From DASVBJ01 sp036375895 (GTDB taxonomy: Bacteria; Actinomycetota; Actinomycetes; JACCUZ01), in NCBI GenBank assembly GCA_036375895.1, contig DASVBJ010000265.1, positions 1-28,996 of the forward strand: 28,996 bases of DNA, read 5' to 3'. Below, in pieces: positions 1 through 7,993 of this stretch. A program made the translations under genes and the position numbers. Under the pieces are notes generated by a model that did not search any database, was not told the origin of the DNA, and saw only the letters and a program-made list of their open reading frames with translations. How positions within the stretch are numbered: position 1 is the stretch's first letter; each line of letters starts with the position of its first letter.

Positions 1-95
1 GAGGCGGCGACGATCTCCTTCGCCGCGGCGAGCGCCGCCTCGAACTCGTCCTCGCGTCCGGGCACGACGTGCAGCAGTCCGTGTTCGACGATCAT
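1..95 (-). CDS. ABM-family (antibiotic biosynthesis monooxygenase fold) protein, 5' part only
   Basis: The gene starts at the ATG complementary to 93-95 and runs off the left edge, so only about 31 residues are visible. They begin MIVEHGLLHVVPGREDEFEA, which fits the first strand and helix of the dimeric alpha+beta barrel (ABM) family: a hydrophobic strand, then PGRE and an amphipathic acidic helix. A clear ribosome site (GGGAGG on the minus strand, about 104-109) lies upstream and fixes the start. The family holds heme-degrading and quinone-oxidising enzymes as well as proteins of unknown role, and the fragment is too short to choose between them. It is transcribed away from the membrane protein gene at 198. 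Confidence 0.6.
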   Translation of the reverse strand, partial: MIVEHGLLHVVPGREDEFEAALAAAKEIVAA

Positions 96-197
96 GCGGC
101 GAGCCTCCCACAGGCTCTCTTCCGTTTCTCTGGTCACGGACCGCAATCGCGTCTACCTTCTGAGTGAGGGCGGGACTGCGGGACCCAGGGGGGCGTG

Positions 198-1526
198 GTG
201 TCCGAACGGGAAGCGTCGAGCGTGCCGCGCAAGCGGGTCTGGGTGCAGAACGTCGCGGTGGGCGTCCGCGTGCTGCGGGCCCGGGTGGAGGTGGCCCGGG
301 CGCAGGGCCTCGGCCCCGACCAGGCGGCCGCCGCCGACGGCGTCGACGTGCTGCTCGACCGGGCCGAGGCCGCCGCGTACCGGGTGGACCCGCGTCCCGG
401 GCGGTGGTCCAACTGGTGGCGGGGCACGCTGTTCGAGGCCGCGTACCAGAACATGCACGCCGCCCGGGCGCAGGTCGTCGACGTGTACGACGAGGCGGAG
501 CTGGCCGCCGAGATTCCCGGAGCCGTCGCCCGGTGCCACCAGACGATGCACCGCGACGACCCGCGACGGATCTCGGCCGCCGAGCTGACCAAGCTGCCCG
601 TGGCGAGCCAGCGGGCGGTGCTGCGTCGCCTGATCGAGGACGGCTACGACTCCCTCGACCGGCAGCACGAGCGGGTGCGGAGCTTCCGGAACATCGTCCT
701 GTTCTCGGCGATGGTCATCACGCTGCTGGTCACGGCCGCCTGCGTCGTGGTCTGGCTGAACCCGGAGTGGATGCCCCTGTGCTTCCCGCAGGACACCGCG
801 AACGGGCAGGCTGCACTGAGCTGCCCCACCGGCGCCCCGGTGGACTCGCCGCAGAGACCCGACATCGTCGTCGTGGCGCTGCTCGGGCTGCTGGGGGGCG
901 CGTTCGCCGCGGCCGTCTCCATCCGCAACCTGCGCGGCACCTCCACGCCGTACGACGTGCCTGTCGCGCTGGCGATGCTCAAGGTGCCCCTGGGCGCGTT
1001 CACCGCCATCGTGGGGCTCGTCGCCATCCGCGGTGACTTCGTCCCGGGCCTGTCGGCCCTGGACTCGCAGGAGCAGATCCTGGCCTACGCGCTGCTGCTC
1101 GGCTTCGCCCAGCAGGCGTTCACCCGGCTGCTCGACCGGCAGGCGCAGACGCTGCTCGACTCGCTGCCCGCCAAGGACGCGGTGACCGCGCCCGGCCCCG
1201 GGCCGGCGGAGACGACGGTGCCGCCGGCCCCCGCCGAGGCTGCGCCGTCGGACGGCCAGGCCCAGCCGCCGCCGCCTCCCGAGACGCTTCCGTCCGGGCC
1301 TCCGACGCCGGTGACCGCCGCGCCCTCCCCTGGGACCGGCGTGCCGGCGCAGGGCGGGGAGCCCACGCCCGACGGCGTGATCGGCTCGGTGGTCACCGCG
1401 GTCGCGCCGCCCGAGACCGAGACGGAGCCGGACTTCCTGCCGAACCCCGAGGGTGACGAGGGTGACCAGGAGCAGGACGACGATGAGCCCGTCCTCCCGG
1501 ACGCACCGATGAGGGACCACACCTGA
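198..1526 (+). CDS. Four-segment membrane protein with proline-rich and acidic C-terminal tail, function unknown
   Basis: I do not recognise a named family. The roughly 442-residue protein has a soluble, Arg/Ala-rich N-terminal region of about 165 residues and hydrophobic segments near 167-188, 224-243, 256-278 and 295-309. After that comes a cytoplasm- or wall-facing tail that is Pro/Ala-rich (about 332-400) and ends in a strongly acidic stretch rich in Glu and Asp. Two cysteines lie in the loop between the first and second segments and could form a disulfide if that loop is outside. Two adjacent GTG codons (195 and 198) are possible starts. I prefer 198 because AGGGGGG at 187-193 is too close to 195. 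The stop overlaps the next gene's ATG by one base (TGATG), so the two are probably translationally coupled and act together in the envelope. Confidence 0.65.
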   Translation: MSEREASSVPRKRVWVQNVAVGVRVLRARVEVARAQGLGPDQAAAADGVDVLLDRAEAAAYRVDPRPGRWSNWWRGTLFEAAYQNMHAARAQVVDVYDEAELAAEIPGAVARCHQTMHRDDPRRISAAELTKLPVASQRAVLRRLIEDGYDSLDRQHERVRSFRNIVLFSAMVITLLVTAACVVVWLNPEWMPLCFPQDTANGQAALSCPTGAPVDSPQRPDIVVVALLGLLGGAFAAAVSIRNLRGTSTPYDVPVALAMLKVPLGAFTAIVGLVAIRGDFVPGLSALDSQEQILAYALLLGFAQQAFTRLLDRQAQTLLDSLPAKDAVTAPGPGPAETTVPPAPAEAAPSDGQAQPPPPPETLPSGPPTPVTAAPSPGTGVPAQGGEPTPDGVIGSVVTAVAPPETETEPDFLPNPEGDEGDQEQDDDEPVLPDAPMRDHT

Positions 1527-2206
1527 TGCGCGACTTCGAGGCCGCCAAGGCGTTTGCCCTGAACCAGCACCTGCAACCGCGCCCCGGGGGCTGGTTCAAC
1601 CAGTGCCAGAAGTTCTCCCGGCAGTGCGTGGGTGCCCCGCCGTTCGGGACCTCCGCGCGCAAGGCGTTCAACGCCATCCCGGCCGCGAACCGGCACACGT
1701 CCAGCCCCCCGCCGCCCGGGTCGATCGCGTACTACGGTCACGCCGACCGAGGCGCCGGCCACGCGGTGTTCGTCGTCGAGGGGGGCCGGGTCTGGTCCAA
1801 CGACATCCTGCGCAGGGGCCGCATCGACCGGGTCGCCTGGGACATCTTCATCCCCAAGTGGCACCTGCCCTACCGCGGGTGGATCGACGCGTGCCCGTCC
1901 GGGCGGCTGCCGGTCGCGTCGGCACCGTCGGCACCGAGGCGGCTCGGCTACCGCCAGGGCAAGAAGGTCTTCCGGAGCAAGATGCGGTTCAAGCAGCCCG
2001 ACTCGGACAGCGTCTGGAACCTCCAGGTGGCCTTGATCGCCAAGGGCTTCAAGTTCAGCGACGGGCCGAGCGGCTACTACGGCGGGCACACCCGGGCGAT
2101 GTGCGCGGCGTTCCAGCGGCGGCAGGGCTGGTCCGGGTCCGACGCGGACGGCATCGCCGGGCCCGGCACCATCCGCCGGCTGGGCCTGGTGTGGGTCAAC
2201 CGGTGA
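1526..2206 (+). CDS. CHAP/NlpC-like Cys-His amidase domain with C-terminal peptidoglycan-binding-like domain
   Basis: This 226-residue protein looks like a two-domain cell-wall hydrolase. The N-terminal part has WFNQCQKF (Cys27 after an aromatic, as at the nucleophile of CHAP domains), a PPPGSIAYY segment, GAGHAVFV (His79) and WSND (Asn92/Asp93). That is a plausible Cys-His-Asn/Asp catalytic set in the usual order. Residues about 155-226 (WNLQVALIAKGF, GYYGGHTRAMCAAFQRRQG, DGIAGPGTIRRLGL) fit the repeat pattern of PG_binding_1 domains. No signal peptide or N-terminal membrane segment is visible, so export is unexplained. It could use the coupled upstream membrane protein, another route, or be a domesticated phage-type endolysin. 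Alternatives are a CHAP-like domain of unknown substrate. The fold assignment is by motif only. Confidence 0.62.
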   Translation: MRDFEAAKAFALNQHLQPRPGGWFNQCQKFSRQCVGAPPFGTSARKAFNAIPAANRHTSSPPPPGSIAYYGHADRGAGHAVFVVEGGRVWSNDILRRGRIDRVAWDIFIPKWHLPYRGWIDACPSGRLPVASAPSAPRRLGYRQGKKVFRSKMRFKQPDSDSVWNLQVALIAKGFKFSDGPSGYYGGHTRAMCAAFQRRQGWSGSDADGIAGPGTIRRLGLVWVNR

Positions 2207-2233
2207 CCCGGAGGGCCGCCCGGCGGTCGCCGG

Positions 2234-3034
2234 TCACGGCAGCCGGAGGTCGACCCTGACCGCGCAGTGGTCGCTCACGGGCAGGTGCAGGGCCTGTACG
2301 TCGTGGACCGCCGCCTCCTCGATCCCGTCGGCGAGCACGTGGTCGAACTGCACCCGCGGTCGGTACGACGGGTAGGTCGCGAGGCGGGCCAGCTGGGTCC
2401 ACCGTGACGTCCAGCGCGGCAACGGGCCGGGCAGGTTGAAGTCGCCGAACATCAGCCGCGGTGCCGGCAGCCGGGCCGCCCAGCGCGTGAGCGCGCGCAG
2501 CTGCGCGACGTTCCACCCGGGCACGAACGACAGGTGCGCTGTCACCGCCGTGAGCGGGCCGCGAGGCCCCTCCACGACGGCCGCCACGGCCACCCGCGGC
2601 TCGTCGCGCACCGGCACCAGGCCGCGCCGCCCCGGCACCATCAGCGGCATCGGCACCGGCGCCGCGGGGAACCGGCGCACCCGCCAGGCCAGGACCGGCA
2701 GCCGTGACACCAGCGCCACGCCGTACGACGGTCCCGTCGTGGTCGCACCGTCGTCGACGGTGGACGCGACCGCGGCCGGGTCGCCGGGCGTGCCGTGCAG
2801 CGCCGGCACGAACCGCCAGTGCGGCGCACCGAGCGCCGCGGCCACCGCCGCGGTCTGGTCCTCCGAGCCGGAGCGCTGCTGCAGGCGGTCGACCTCCTGC
2901 AGGCCGAGCAGGTCCGCGTCGAGCTCACGAGCGGCCGCGACCAGCTCCTCGCGCTCGACCCTGCCGTGGGCGAGAGAGCGCCCGTGCAGCAGGTTGAACG
3001 TCGCGACGCGCAGCATCGGCGAGGGTGCGGACAC
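2234..3034 (-). CDS. Endonuclease/exonuclease/phosphatase (EEP) family protein
   Basis: The 266-residue product carries the EEP metal-dependent phosphodiesterase/phosphatase motifs in order: RVATFNLLHG near the N-terminus (metal-binding Asn), LLGLQEVDRL (metal-binding Glu), FGDFNLP (Asp-Phe-Asn) and SDHCAVRVDL (catalytic Asp-His pair) near the C-terminus. Members cleave phosphodiester or phosphomonoester bonds in nucleic acids, phosphoinositides or sphingomyelin, and the substrate cannot be told from the motifs. I placed the start at the GTG complementary to 3032-3034. An in-frame ATG at 3014-3016 would leave only two residues before the first strand. A longer frame to 3253 exists but runs into the divergent peptidase gene. 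No signal peptide is visible. Divergent from the M20 peptidase, with about 43 bp between the starts. Confidence 0.85.
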   Translation of the reverse strand: MSAPSPMLRVATFNLLHGRSLAHGRVEREELVAAARELDADLLGLQEVDRLQQRSGSEDQTAAVAAALGAPHWRFVPALHGTPGDPAAVASTVDDGATTTGPSYGVALVSRLPVLAWRVRRFPAAPVPMPLMVPGRRGLVPVRDEPRVAVAAVVEGPRGPLTAVTAHLSFVPGWNVAQLRALTRWAARLPAPRLMFGDFNLPGPLPRWTSRWTQLARLATYPSYRPRVQFDHVLADGIEEAAVHDVQALHLPVSDHCAVRVDLRLP

Positions 3035-3064
3035 CGCCCCGACGGTAGCGGAGCGAGTCTTGAA

Positions 3065-3078
3065 TAGGGTGCGCCCCA
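3065..3078 (+). promoter_or_regulatory. Likely -10 element for a leaderless M20 peptidase transcript
   Basis: TAGGGT at 3065-3070 fits the actinobacterial TANNNT -10 pattern and ends 7 nt before the ATG at 3078. There is no ribosome-binding sequence in this gap, so transcription would begin at or next to the A of the start codon. No convincing -35 hexamer is seen. Confidence 0.45.
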
Positions 3079-4469
3079 TGACCCCTGCGAACTCAGTCCG
3101 GGACGCCGTCAACCGCGGCGCCGACGACTTCCTCGCGCGGCTCGTCGAGTGGCTGCGCATCCCGTCGATCTCCGGCGACCCCGAGAACGCCCCCGACGTA
3201 CGCCGGTCGGCCGAGTGGTTGGCCGAGGCGCTGCGCGCGACCGGCTTCCCCACGGTCGAGGTGTGGGAGACCGCCGGCCACCCGGCGGTGTTCGCCGAGT
3301 GGCCGAGCGACGACCCGCAGGCGCCGACCGTGCTGGTCTACGGCCATCACGACGTGCAGCCGGTCACCCCGCTCGACCTCTGGGAGCACCCGCCCTTCGA
3401 GCCGACCGTCGTGGGCGAGCGGCTGCACGCCCGGGGTGCGGCCGACGACAAGGGTCAGGTCTTCTTCCACACGCTCGGAGTGCGCGCGCACCTCGAGGCG
3501 TCCGGGCGGACCTCCCCGGCGGTCAACCTCAAGATGATCGTGGAGGGCGAGGAGGAGTCCGGCTCGCCGCACTTCGCGGTGCTGCTGCGCGAGCGTCGCG
3601 AGCGGCTCGCCTGCGACGCGATCGTGGTCTCCGACACCGGGATGTGGTCGCGCGAGACGCCGACCACCTGCACCGGCATGCGCGGGCTCACCGACGGTCA
3701 GGTCGACTTCCGCGGCCCGGCCGGCGACATCCACTCGGGCTCGTTCGGGGGCGCGGTGCCCAACCCCCTGACCGAGCTCGCGCGGGTGCTCGGCGGGTTG
3801 CACGACGAGGACGGGCGGGTGACGATCCCGGGCTTCTACGACGGCGTCGTCGAGCTGACCGAGACCGAGCGTGCGCTGTTCGCCAAGCTGCCCTACGACG
3901 AGGAGCGCTGGCTGGGCAACGCCCGGTCCCGCGCGACCCACGGCGAGCGAGGCTTCAGCACCCTCGAGCGGGTGTGGGCCCGGCCGACCGCCGAGCTCAA
4001 CGGCATCTGGGGCGGCTACACCGGGGCCGGCCACAAGACGATCGTGCCCGCCGACGCGCACGCCAAGGTCTCGTTCCGCCTCGTCGCCGGACAGGACCCG
4101 CTCGACGTCCAGCGCAAGTTCCGGGCCTGGCTGGGGCAGCGGGTGCCCGCGGGCATCGAGTGGGACGTGACGTACTACGGCCAGGGCGTGCGCCCGTGCC
4201 TCACGCCGCTCGACCACCCCGCGTTGGAGGCGGTGACCCGCGCGATGGGACGCGCGTTCGAGACCGAGATCCTCTACACCCGCGAGGGCGGGTCGGGACC
4301 GGAGGCCGACTTGCAGGACATCCTGACGGCGCCGGTCGTGTTCCTCGGCGTGAGCCTTCCCGACGACGGCTGGCACGCGCCGAACGAGAAGGTCGAGATC
4401 GCGATGCTGCTCAAGGGTGCCGAGGCGGCGGCCTACCTGTGGGACGAGATGGCGACGGCCCTCCGGTGA
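3078..4469 (+). CDS. M20 family metallopeptidase (dipeptidase)
   Basis: The 463-residue protein is a di-zinc M20 dipeptidase, a cytoplasmic enzyme that cleaves short peptides or acylated amino acids. Visible motifs are VYGHHDVQPV (first zinc ligand His and following Asp), RGAADDKGQ (bridging Asp), EGEEESGSP (catalytic and zinc-binding Glu), VSDTGM (zinc-binding Asp) and GDIHSGSFGG (dimerisation/substrate His). Near the C-terminus are TREGGSGPEADL and DDGWHAPNEKVE with the last His ligand. The length fits the PepV/carnosinase-like branch. The start chosen, MTPANSVRD, is leaderless, and an upstream in-frame extension lies antisense to the EEP gene and is rejected. The stop overlaps the nudC start (GTGA), so the two are co-transcribed. 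The substrate is not determined. Confidence 0.9.
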   Translation: MTPANSVRDAVNRGADDFLARLVEWLRIPSISGDPENAPDVRRSAEWLAEALRATGFPTVEVWETAGHPAVFAEWPSDDPQAPTVLVYGHHDVQPVTPLDLWEHPPFEPTVVGERLHARGAADDKGQVFFHTLGVRAHLEASGRTSPAVNLKMIVEGEEESGSPHFAVLLRERRERLACDAIVVSDTGMWSRETPTTCTGMRGLTDGQVDFRGPAGDIHSGSFGGAVPNPLTELARVLGGLHDEDGRVTIPGFYDGVVELTETERALFAKLPYDEERWLGNARSRATHGERGFSTLERVWARPTAELNGIWGGYTGAGHKTIVPADAHAKVSFRLVAGQDPLDVQRKFRAWLGQRVPAGIEWDVTYYGQGVRPCLTPLDHPALEAVTRAMGRAFETEILYTREGGSGPEADLQDILTAPVVFLGVSLPDDGWHAPNEKVEIAMLLKGAEAAAYLWDEMATALR

Positions 4470-5404
4470 CGGCCGGCGAGGCGAGGTCCCGCGGCGCCGT
4501 CTCCTCGGCGCTGCCTGACCTGGCGCTCGCCCGGGCCACGGTCGACCGGGCGGCGCACCGGCGTACCGACGACGCATGGCTCGCCGCCGCGTGGGCCGAC
4601 CCGCGCACCCGGGTGCTGCGGTTCGCCCACGGGCGGGCGGCGGTGACCGGCGGCGACCCGCCTGCCCTCGCCCTGGTCTCGCCCGCGGACGTCGGTGACG
4701 TGCCGCCGGAGCGCCGCTACTTCCTCGGCGAGGCCGACGGCGTCGCCTGGTTCGGCGCCGAGCTCGACGAGCCCGCGGACGGCTTCCAGGGGCTGCGCGA
4801 GGTAGGGCTGCTGCTGGGGGCCCGGGACGCCGGGCTGCTCGTCAACGTGGTCGCGCTCGCCAACTGGCACGCCACGCACCACCACTGCCCGCGCTGCGGG
4901 GCGCCGACCGTCTCGGCCGCCGGTGGCTACCTGCGCCGCTGCGAGGTCGACGGCAGCGAGCACTACCCGCGCACCGACCCCGCGGTCATCATGACCGTGG
5001 TCGACGCCGACGACCGGCTGCTGCTCGGCAGCCAGGCGGCCTGGCCGAGCGGGCGCTTCTCCACGCTGGCCGGCTTCGTCGAGCCGGGGGAGTCGCTGGA
5101 GGCGGCGGTACGCCGGGAGGTGGCCGAGGAGGTCGGCCTCACGGTCGGCGAGGTGCGCTACCTCGGCAGCCAGCCGTGGCCGTTCCCGTCGAGCCTGATG
5201 GTGGGCTTCCAGGCGCACGCGGAGAGCGTCGAGGTGTCGTTGCGCGACGGGGAGATCCAGGAGGCGCGGTGGTTCTCCCGGGACGAGCTGCTCGCGGCCG
5301 CGTCGACGGGCGACGTGCGGCTCTCGCCGCGGGTTTCCATCGCCCGGCGGCTGATCGAGCACTGGTACGGCGGGGTCCTGCCAGACCCGCCCGGCGCCTG
5401 GTAG
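4466..5404 (+). CDS. nudC: NAD(+)/NADH diphosphatase, Nudix family
   Basis: NudC hydrolyses NADH to NMNH and AMP and, in studied bacteria, removes NAD caps from RNA. The 312-residue protein has an N-terminal domain, a zinc ribbon (Cys141-x2-Cys144 and Cys159), the Nudix box at about 203-225 (GFVEPGES, then REVAEEVGL) and the family signature SQPWPFPSS at about 235-243. The position expected for the fourth zinc cysteine is Asp162 (CEVD instead of CxxC), so zinc may be held differently. The GTG start at 4466 overlaps the M20 stop as GTGA, which signals translational coupling. It is convergent with the mycoredoxin gene, 19 bp away. Next to mrx1 and uvrD2, as in mycobacteria. Confidence 0.93.
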   Translation: MTAGEARSRGAVSSALPDLALARATVDRAAHRRTDDAWLAAAWADPRTRVLRFAHGRAAVTGGDPPALALVSPADVGDVPPERRYFLGEADGVAWFGAELDEPADGFQGLREVGLLLGARDAGLLVNVVALANWHATHHHCPRCGAPTVSAAGGYLRRCEVDGSEHYPRTDPAVIMTVVDADDRLLLGSQAAWPSGRFSTLAGFVEPGESLEAAVRREVAEEVGLTVGEVRYLGSQPWPFPSSLMVGFQAHAESVEVSLRDGEIQEARWFSRDELLAAASTGDVRLSPRVSIARRLIEHWYGGVLPDPPGAW

Positions 5405-5423
5405 CCCAACCCAGTCGGGCGGG

Positions 5424-5666
5424 TCAGGCGGCGAGCTTCTTCTTCACCTGGGCGAGGGTGGGGTTCGCGATCGCGGTGCCGTCCGGGAAGAACACGGTGG
5501 GCACCGTCTGGTTGCCGCCGTTGACCGACATGACCAGCTTCGCGGCCTGCGGGTCGTCCTCGATGTCGACCTCGACGTAGGCGATCCCCTCGCGGTCCAT
5601 CTGCGCCTTCAGCCGGCGGCAGTATCCGCACCAGACCGTGCTGTACATCGTGACCGCGGTCGACAC
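5424..5666 (-). CDS. mrx1: Mycoredoxin (mycothiol-dependent glutaredoxin-like protein)
   Basis: The 80-residue thioredoxin-fold protein has the redox motif Trp12-Cys13-Gly-Tyr-Cys16 (WCGYC), the cis-proline segment TVPTVFFPDG, and a C-terminal amphipathic helix ending KKKLAA. Mycoredoxins reduce protein-mycothiol mixed disulfides in actinomycetes, with electrons from mycothiol. WCGYC fits Mrx1, whereas NrdH-redoxins usually have CxxC with different flanks. The GTG start at 5664-5666 has a good upstream site (AAGGGG on the minus strand, about 8 nt away). The next in-frame ATG would remove the first strand. Divergent from uvrD2 and convergent with nudC, the same arrangement as Rv3198A in M. tuberculosis. 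Confidence 0.9.
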   Translation of the reverse strand: MSTAVTMYSTVWCGYCRRLKAQMDREGIAYVEVDIEDDPQAAKLVMSVNGGNQTVPTVFFPDGTAIANPTLAQVKKKLAA

Positions 5667-5780
5667 CGTGGGGTCCCCTTCTGCAGTTCGGCGGTTCCAG
5701 GACATTCTGCCCTTCGCAGGGACCCAACACGACCGGCTCCCCGGGTCTTCCCTGTCCGCGGCGGCTGGGACCATGGCGGG

Positions 5781-7877
5781 GTGAGCGCCGACGCCGACTG
5801 GGACCAGCAGCTGCTGGCGATGCTCGACCCCGAGCAACGGGCGGTGGCGACGGCCCTCACCGGGCCGGTCTGCGTCCTGGCGGGTGCCGGCACCGGCAAG
5901 ACCCGGGCCATCACCGCCCGCATCGCCTACGGGGTGCACAGCGGGGTCTACGTGCCCCAGCGCGTGCTCGCGGTGACGTTCACCGCCCGGGCCGCGGGGG
6001 AGATGCGCACCCGCCTGCGCAACCTGGGTGTCAGCGGCGTCCAGGCCCGCACCTTCCACGCGGCGGCGCTGCGGCAGCTGCGCTACTTCTGGCCGCGCCA
6101 CGTCGGGGGCGAGCTGCCGCGCCTGGTCGAGCACAAGGCGGGGCTGGTGGCCGAGGCGGCCGGCCGCCTGCGGCTGTCGACCGACCGGGCCGCGGTGCGC
6201 GACCTCGCCGCCGAGGTCGAGTGGGTCAAGGTCACCATGACCGACCGCGACGACTACGCGGAGGCCGCCGCCAAGGCCGGCCGGACCCCGCCGGCGGGCC
6301 TGGACGCCGCGACGGTCACGCGGCTGCTCTCGACGTACGAGCAGGTGAAGCGGGACCGCTCGGTCATCGACTTCGAGGACGTGCTGCTCTACACCGTGGC
6401 GCTGCTGGCCGAGCACCCCCAGGTGGCCGACACCGTGCGCGGCCAGTACCACCACCTGGTGGTCGACGAGTACCAGGACGTGAGCCCGCTCCAGCAGGCC
6501 CTGCTCGACCAGTGGCTCGGCGGTCGCGACGAGGTGTGCGTCGTCGGTGACCCCAACCAGACGATCTACACGTTCGCCGGTGCCACCCCGTCGTACCTGC
6601 TCGGCTTCGCCCGGCGCCACCCGGAGGCGGCGGTCATCCGGCTGGTGCGCGACTACCGCTCGACGCCGCAGGTCGTGGCCCTCGCCAACCGGCTGCTGCA
6701 GGGCTCGGCCGAGGCCCGCCGCACCCGGCTCGAGCTGGTCGCCCAGCGCCCGGCAGGCCCCGCGCCGGAGCTGCGCGAGCATGCCGACGAGACCGACGAG
6801 GCCGCGGCGGTTGCCCGTCACATCAAGCGGCTGATCAGCGACGGCGTGCGGGCCAGCGAGATCGCGGTCCTCTTCCGCACCAACGGACAGAGCGAGACCT
6901 ACGAGCAGGCGCTTGCCGACGCCGGCGTGCCCTACGTGCTGCGCGGCGGCGAGCGGTTCTTCGAGCGGCCGGAGATCCGCGACGCCCGGCTGCTGCTGCG
7001 CGGGGCCGCCCGCGCGGCGGGGGCCGACGACCTGGCCTCGACCGTGCGGGGGGTGCTGAGCGGCAACGGCTGGACCGCCGCCCCGCCCGAGGGCGGCGGT
7101 GCGCTGCGCGAGCGCTGGGAGTCCCTCGCCGCGCTGGCCCGGCTGGCCGAGGACCTCGCGGCGTCGCGGCCGGAGGCGACGCTCGCCGACTTCGTCGCCG
7201 AGCTGGACGAGCGGGCCGCGGCCCAGCACGCGCCGACCGTCGAGGGTGTGACGCTCGCCTCGCTGCACGCCGCCAAGGGCCTGGAGTGGGACGCCGTCTT
7301 CATCGTGGGTGCCACCGACGGCATGATCCCCATCACCTACGCGGAGACCGCCGATGCGGTCGAGGAGGAGCGCCGGCTGCTCTACGTCGGCGTCACCCGG
7401 GCTCGCGAGCGGCTGGTCATCTCCTGGGCGCTGAGCCGCTCGCCGGGTGGTCGGGGCTCGCGCCGCCCGTCCCGCTTCCTCGACGGCCTGCACTCCCGGA
7501 GCCGGGCGGCGGGCCCCGCGGCGCCGAGGTCCGCCGGCCGCCGCAAGCAGCCGGCGACCTGCCGGGTCTGCGGCGCGACGCTGACGAGCCCGGTGGCCCG
7601 CAAGCTCGGCCGGTGCGAGGACTGTCCCTCCTCCTACGACGAGGCGCTGTTCGAGCGGCTGCGCGAGTGGCGCTCCGAGCAGGCCAAGGCGGCCAGCGTC
7701 CCGGCGTACGTCGTGTTCACCGACGCGACGCTCACGGCCATCGCCGAGGCGCGCCCGTCGACCGAGGCGCAGCTGCTCGCCGTGTCGGGGGTCGGGCGCA
7801 GCAAGCTGGAGCGGTACGGCGCCGACGTGCTGGACATCTGCGGCATGTCGGACGGCGGCAAGGACACGATTGTGTAA
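5781..7877 (+). CDS. uvrD2: ATP-dependent DNA helicase UvrD2
   Basis: UvrD2 is a superfamily 1A 3'-5' DNA helicase of actinobacteria. In 698 residues it shows the Q-motif region (LDPEQRAV), Walker A GAGTGKT at about 35-41, motif Ia VTFTARAAGEM, DEYQD (motif II) near 228-232, QTIYTFAGA (motif III), VRDYRST (motif IV), LASLHAAKGLEWDAVF (motif V) and YVGVTRARERL (motif VI). After the helicase core come a tetracysteine module (CRVCG, then CEDC, about 594-615) and an HRDC domain to the C-terminus ending LDICGMS. That is the signature architecture of UvrD2 as against UvrD1/PcrA. The GTG start at 5781 has only a weak GGCGGGG site. It is followed directly by the whiB7 promoter, with six bases between its stop and the start of the AT-rich box at 7884. 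Confidence 0.95.
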   Translation: MSADADWDQQLLAMLDPEQRAVATALTGPVCVLAGAGTGKTRAITARIAYGVHSGVYVPQRVLAVTFTARAAGEMRTRLRNLGVSGVQARTFHAAALRQLRYFWPRHVGGELPRLVEHKAGLVAEAAGRLRLSTDRAAVRDLAAEVEWVKVTMTDRDDYAEAAAKAGRTPPAGLDAATVTRLLSTYEQVKRDRSVIDFEDVLLYTVALLAEHPQVADTVRGQYHHLVVDEYQDVSPLQQALLDQWLGGRDEVCVVGDPNQTIYTFAGATPSYLLGFARRHPEAAVIRLVRDYRSTPQVVALANRLLQGSAEARRTRLELVAQRPAGPAPELREHADETDEAAAVARHIKRLISDGVRASEIAVLFRTNGQSETYEQALADAGVPYVLRGGERFFERPEIRDARLLLRGAARAAGADDLASTVRGVLSGNGWTAAPPEGGGALRERWESLAALARLAEDLAASRPEATLADFVAELDERAAAQHAPTVEGVTLASLHAAKGLEWDAVFIVGATDGMIPITYAETADAVEEERRLLYVGVTRARERLVISWALSRSPGGRGSRRPSRFLDGLHSRSRAAGPAAPRSAGRRKQPATCRVCGATLTSPVARKLGRCEDCPSSYDEALFERLREWRSEQAKAASVPAYVVFTDATLTAIAEARPSTEAQLLAVSGVGRSKLERYGADVLDICGMSDGGKDTIV

Positions 7878-7883
7878 TGACCG

Positions 7884-7922
7884 AAAAAAATGATTGCACC
7901 TGACGGGCGGGGCCCCTAATCT
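7884..7922 (+). promoter_or_regulatory. whiB7 promoter with AT-rich WhiB7-binding box
   Basis: An A/T run at 7884-7891 ends 2 bp before a -35 hexamer TTGCAC (7894-7899), followed by a 17-bp spacer and a -10 hexamer TAATCT (7917-7922). WhiB7 is known to bind an AT-rich stretch just upstream of the -35 of its own and target promoters, through its AT-hook with SigA. This is the only such A run in the neighbouring GC-rich sequence. Confidence 0.82.
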
Positions 7923-7930
7923 TCCCGACA

Positions 7931-7947
7931 CCGGTCCTCGCGACCGG
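7931..7947 (+). other. Small hairpin at the 5' end of the whiB7 leader
   Basis: CCGGTC (7931-7936) and GACCGG (7942-7947) form a 6-bp stem with a five-base loop close to the predicted transcription start (about 7929). It may stabilise the leader RNA. No other role can be read from it. Confidence 0.4.
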
Positions 7948-7993
7948 ACACCTGCAACATCCCGCAGCGAGAGCAGAACAGGAGGTGGCCGCA

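Noticed and set aside
2436..3077. N-terminal extension of the M20 dipeptidase by 214 residues
   Set aside because: It lies antisense to the EEP gene, has low-complexity composition, and a leaderless-type promoter is present just before ATG 3078.
3149..4465. Long plus-strand frame continuous with nudC
   Set aside because: The part before 4466 overlaps the M20 dipeptidase in another frame and is Arg/Ala/Gly-rich with no family motif. nudC starts at the GTG at 4466.
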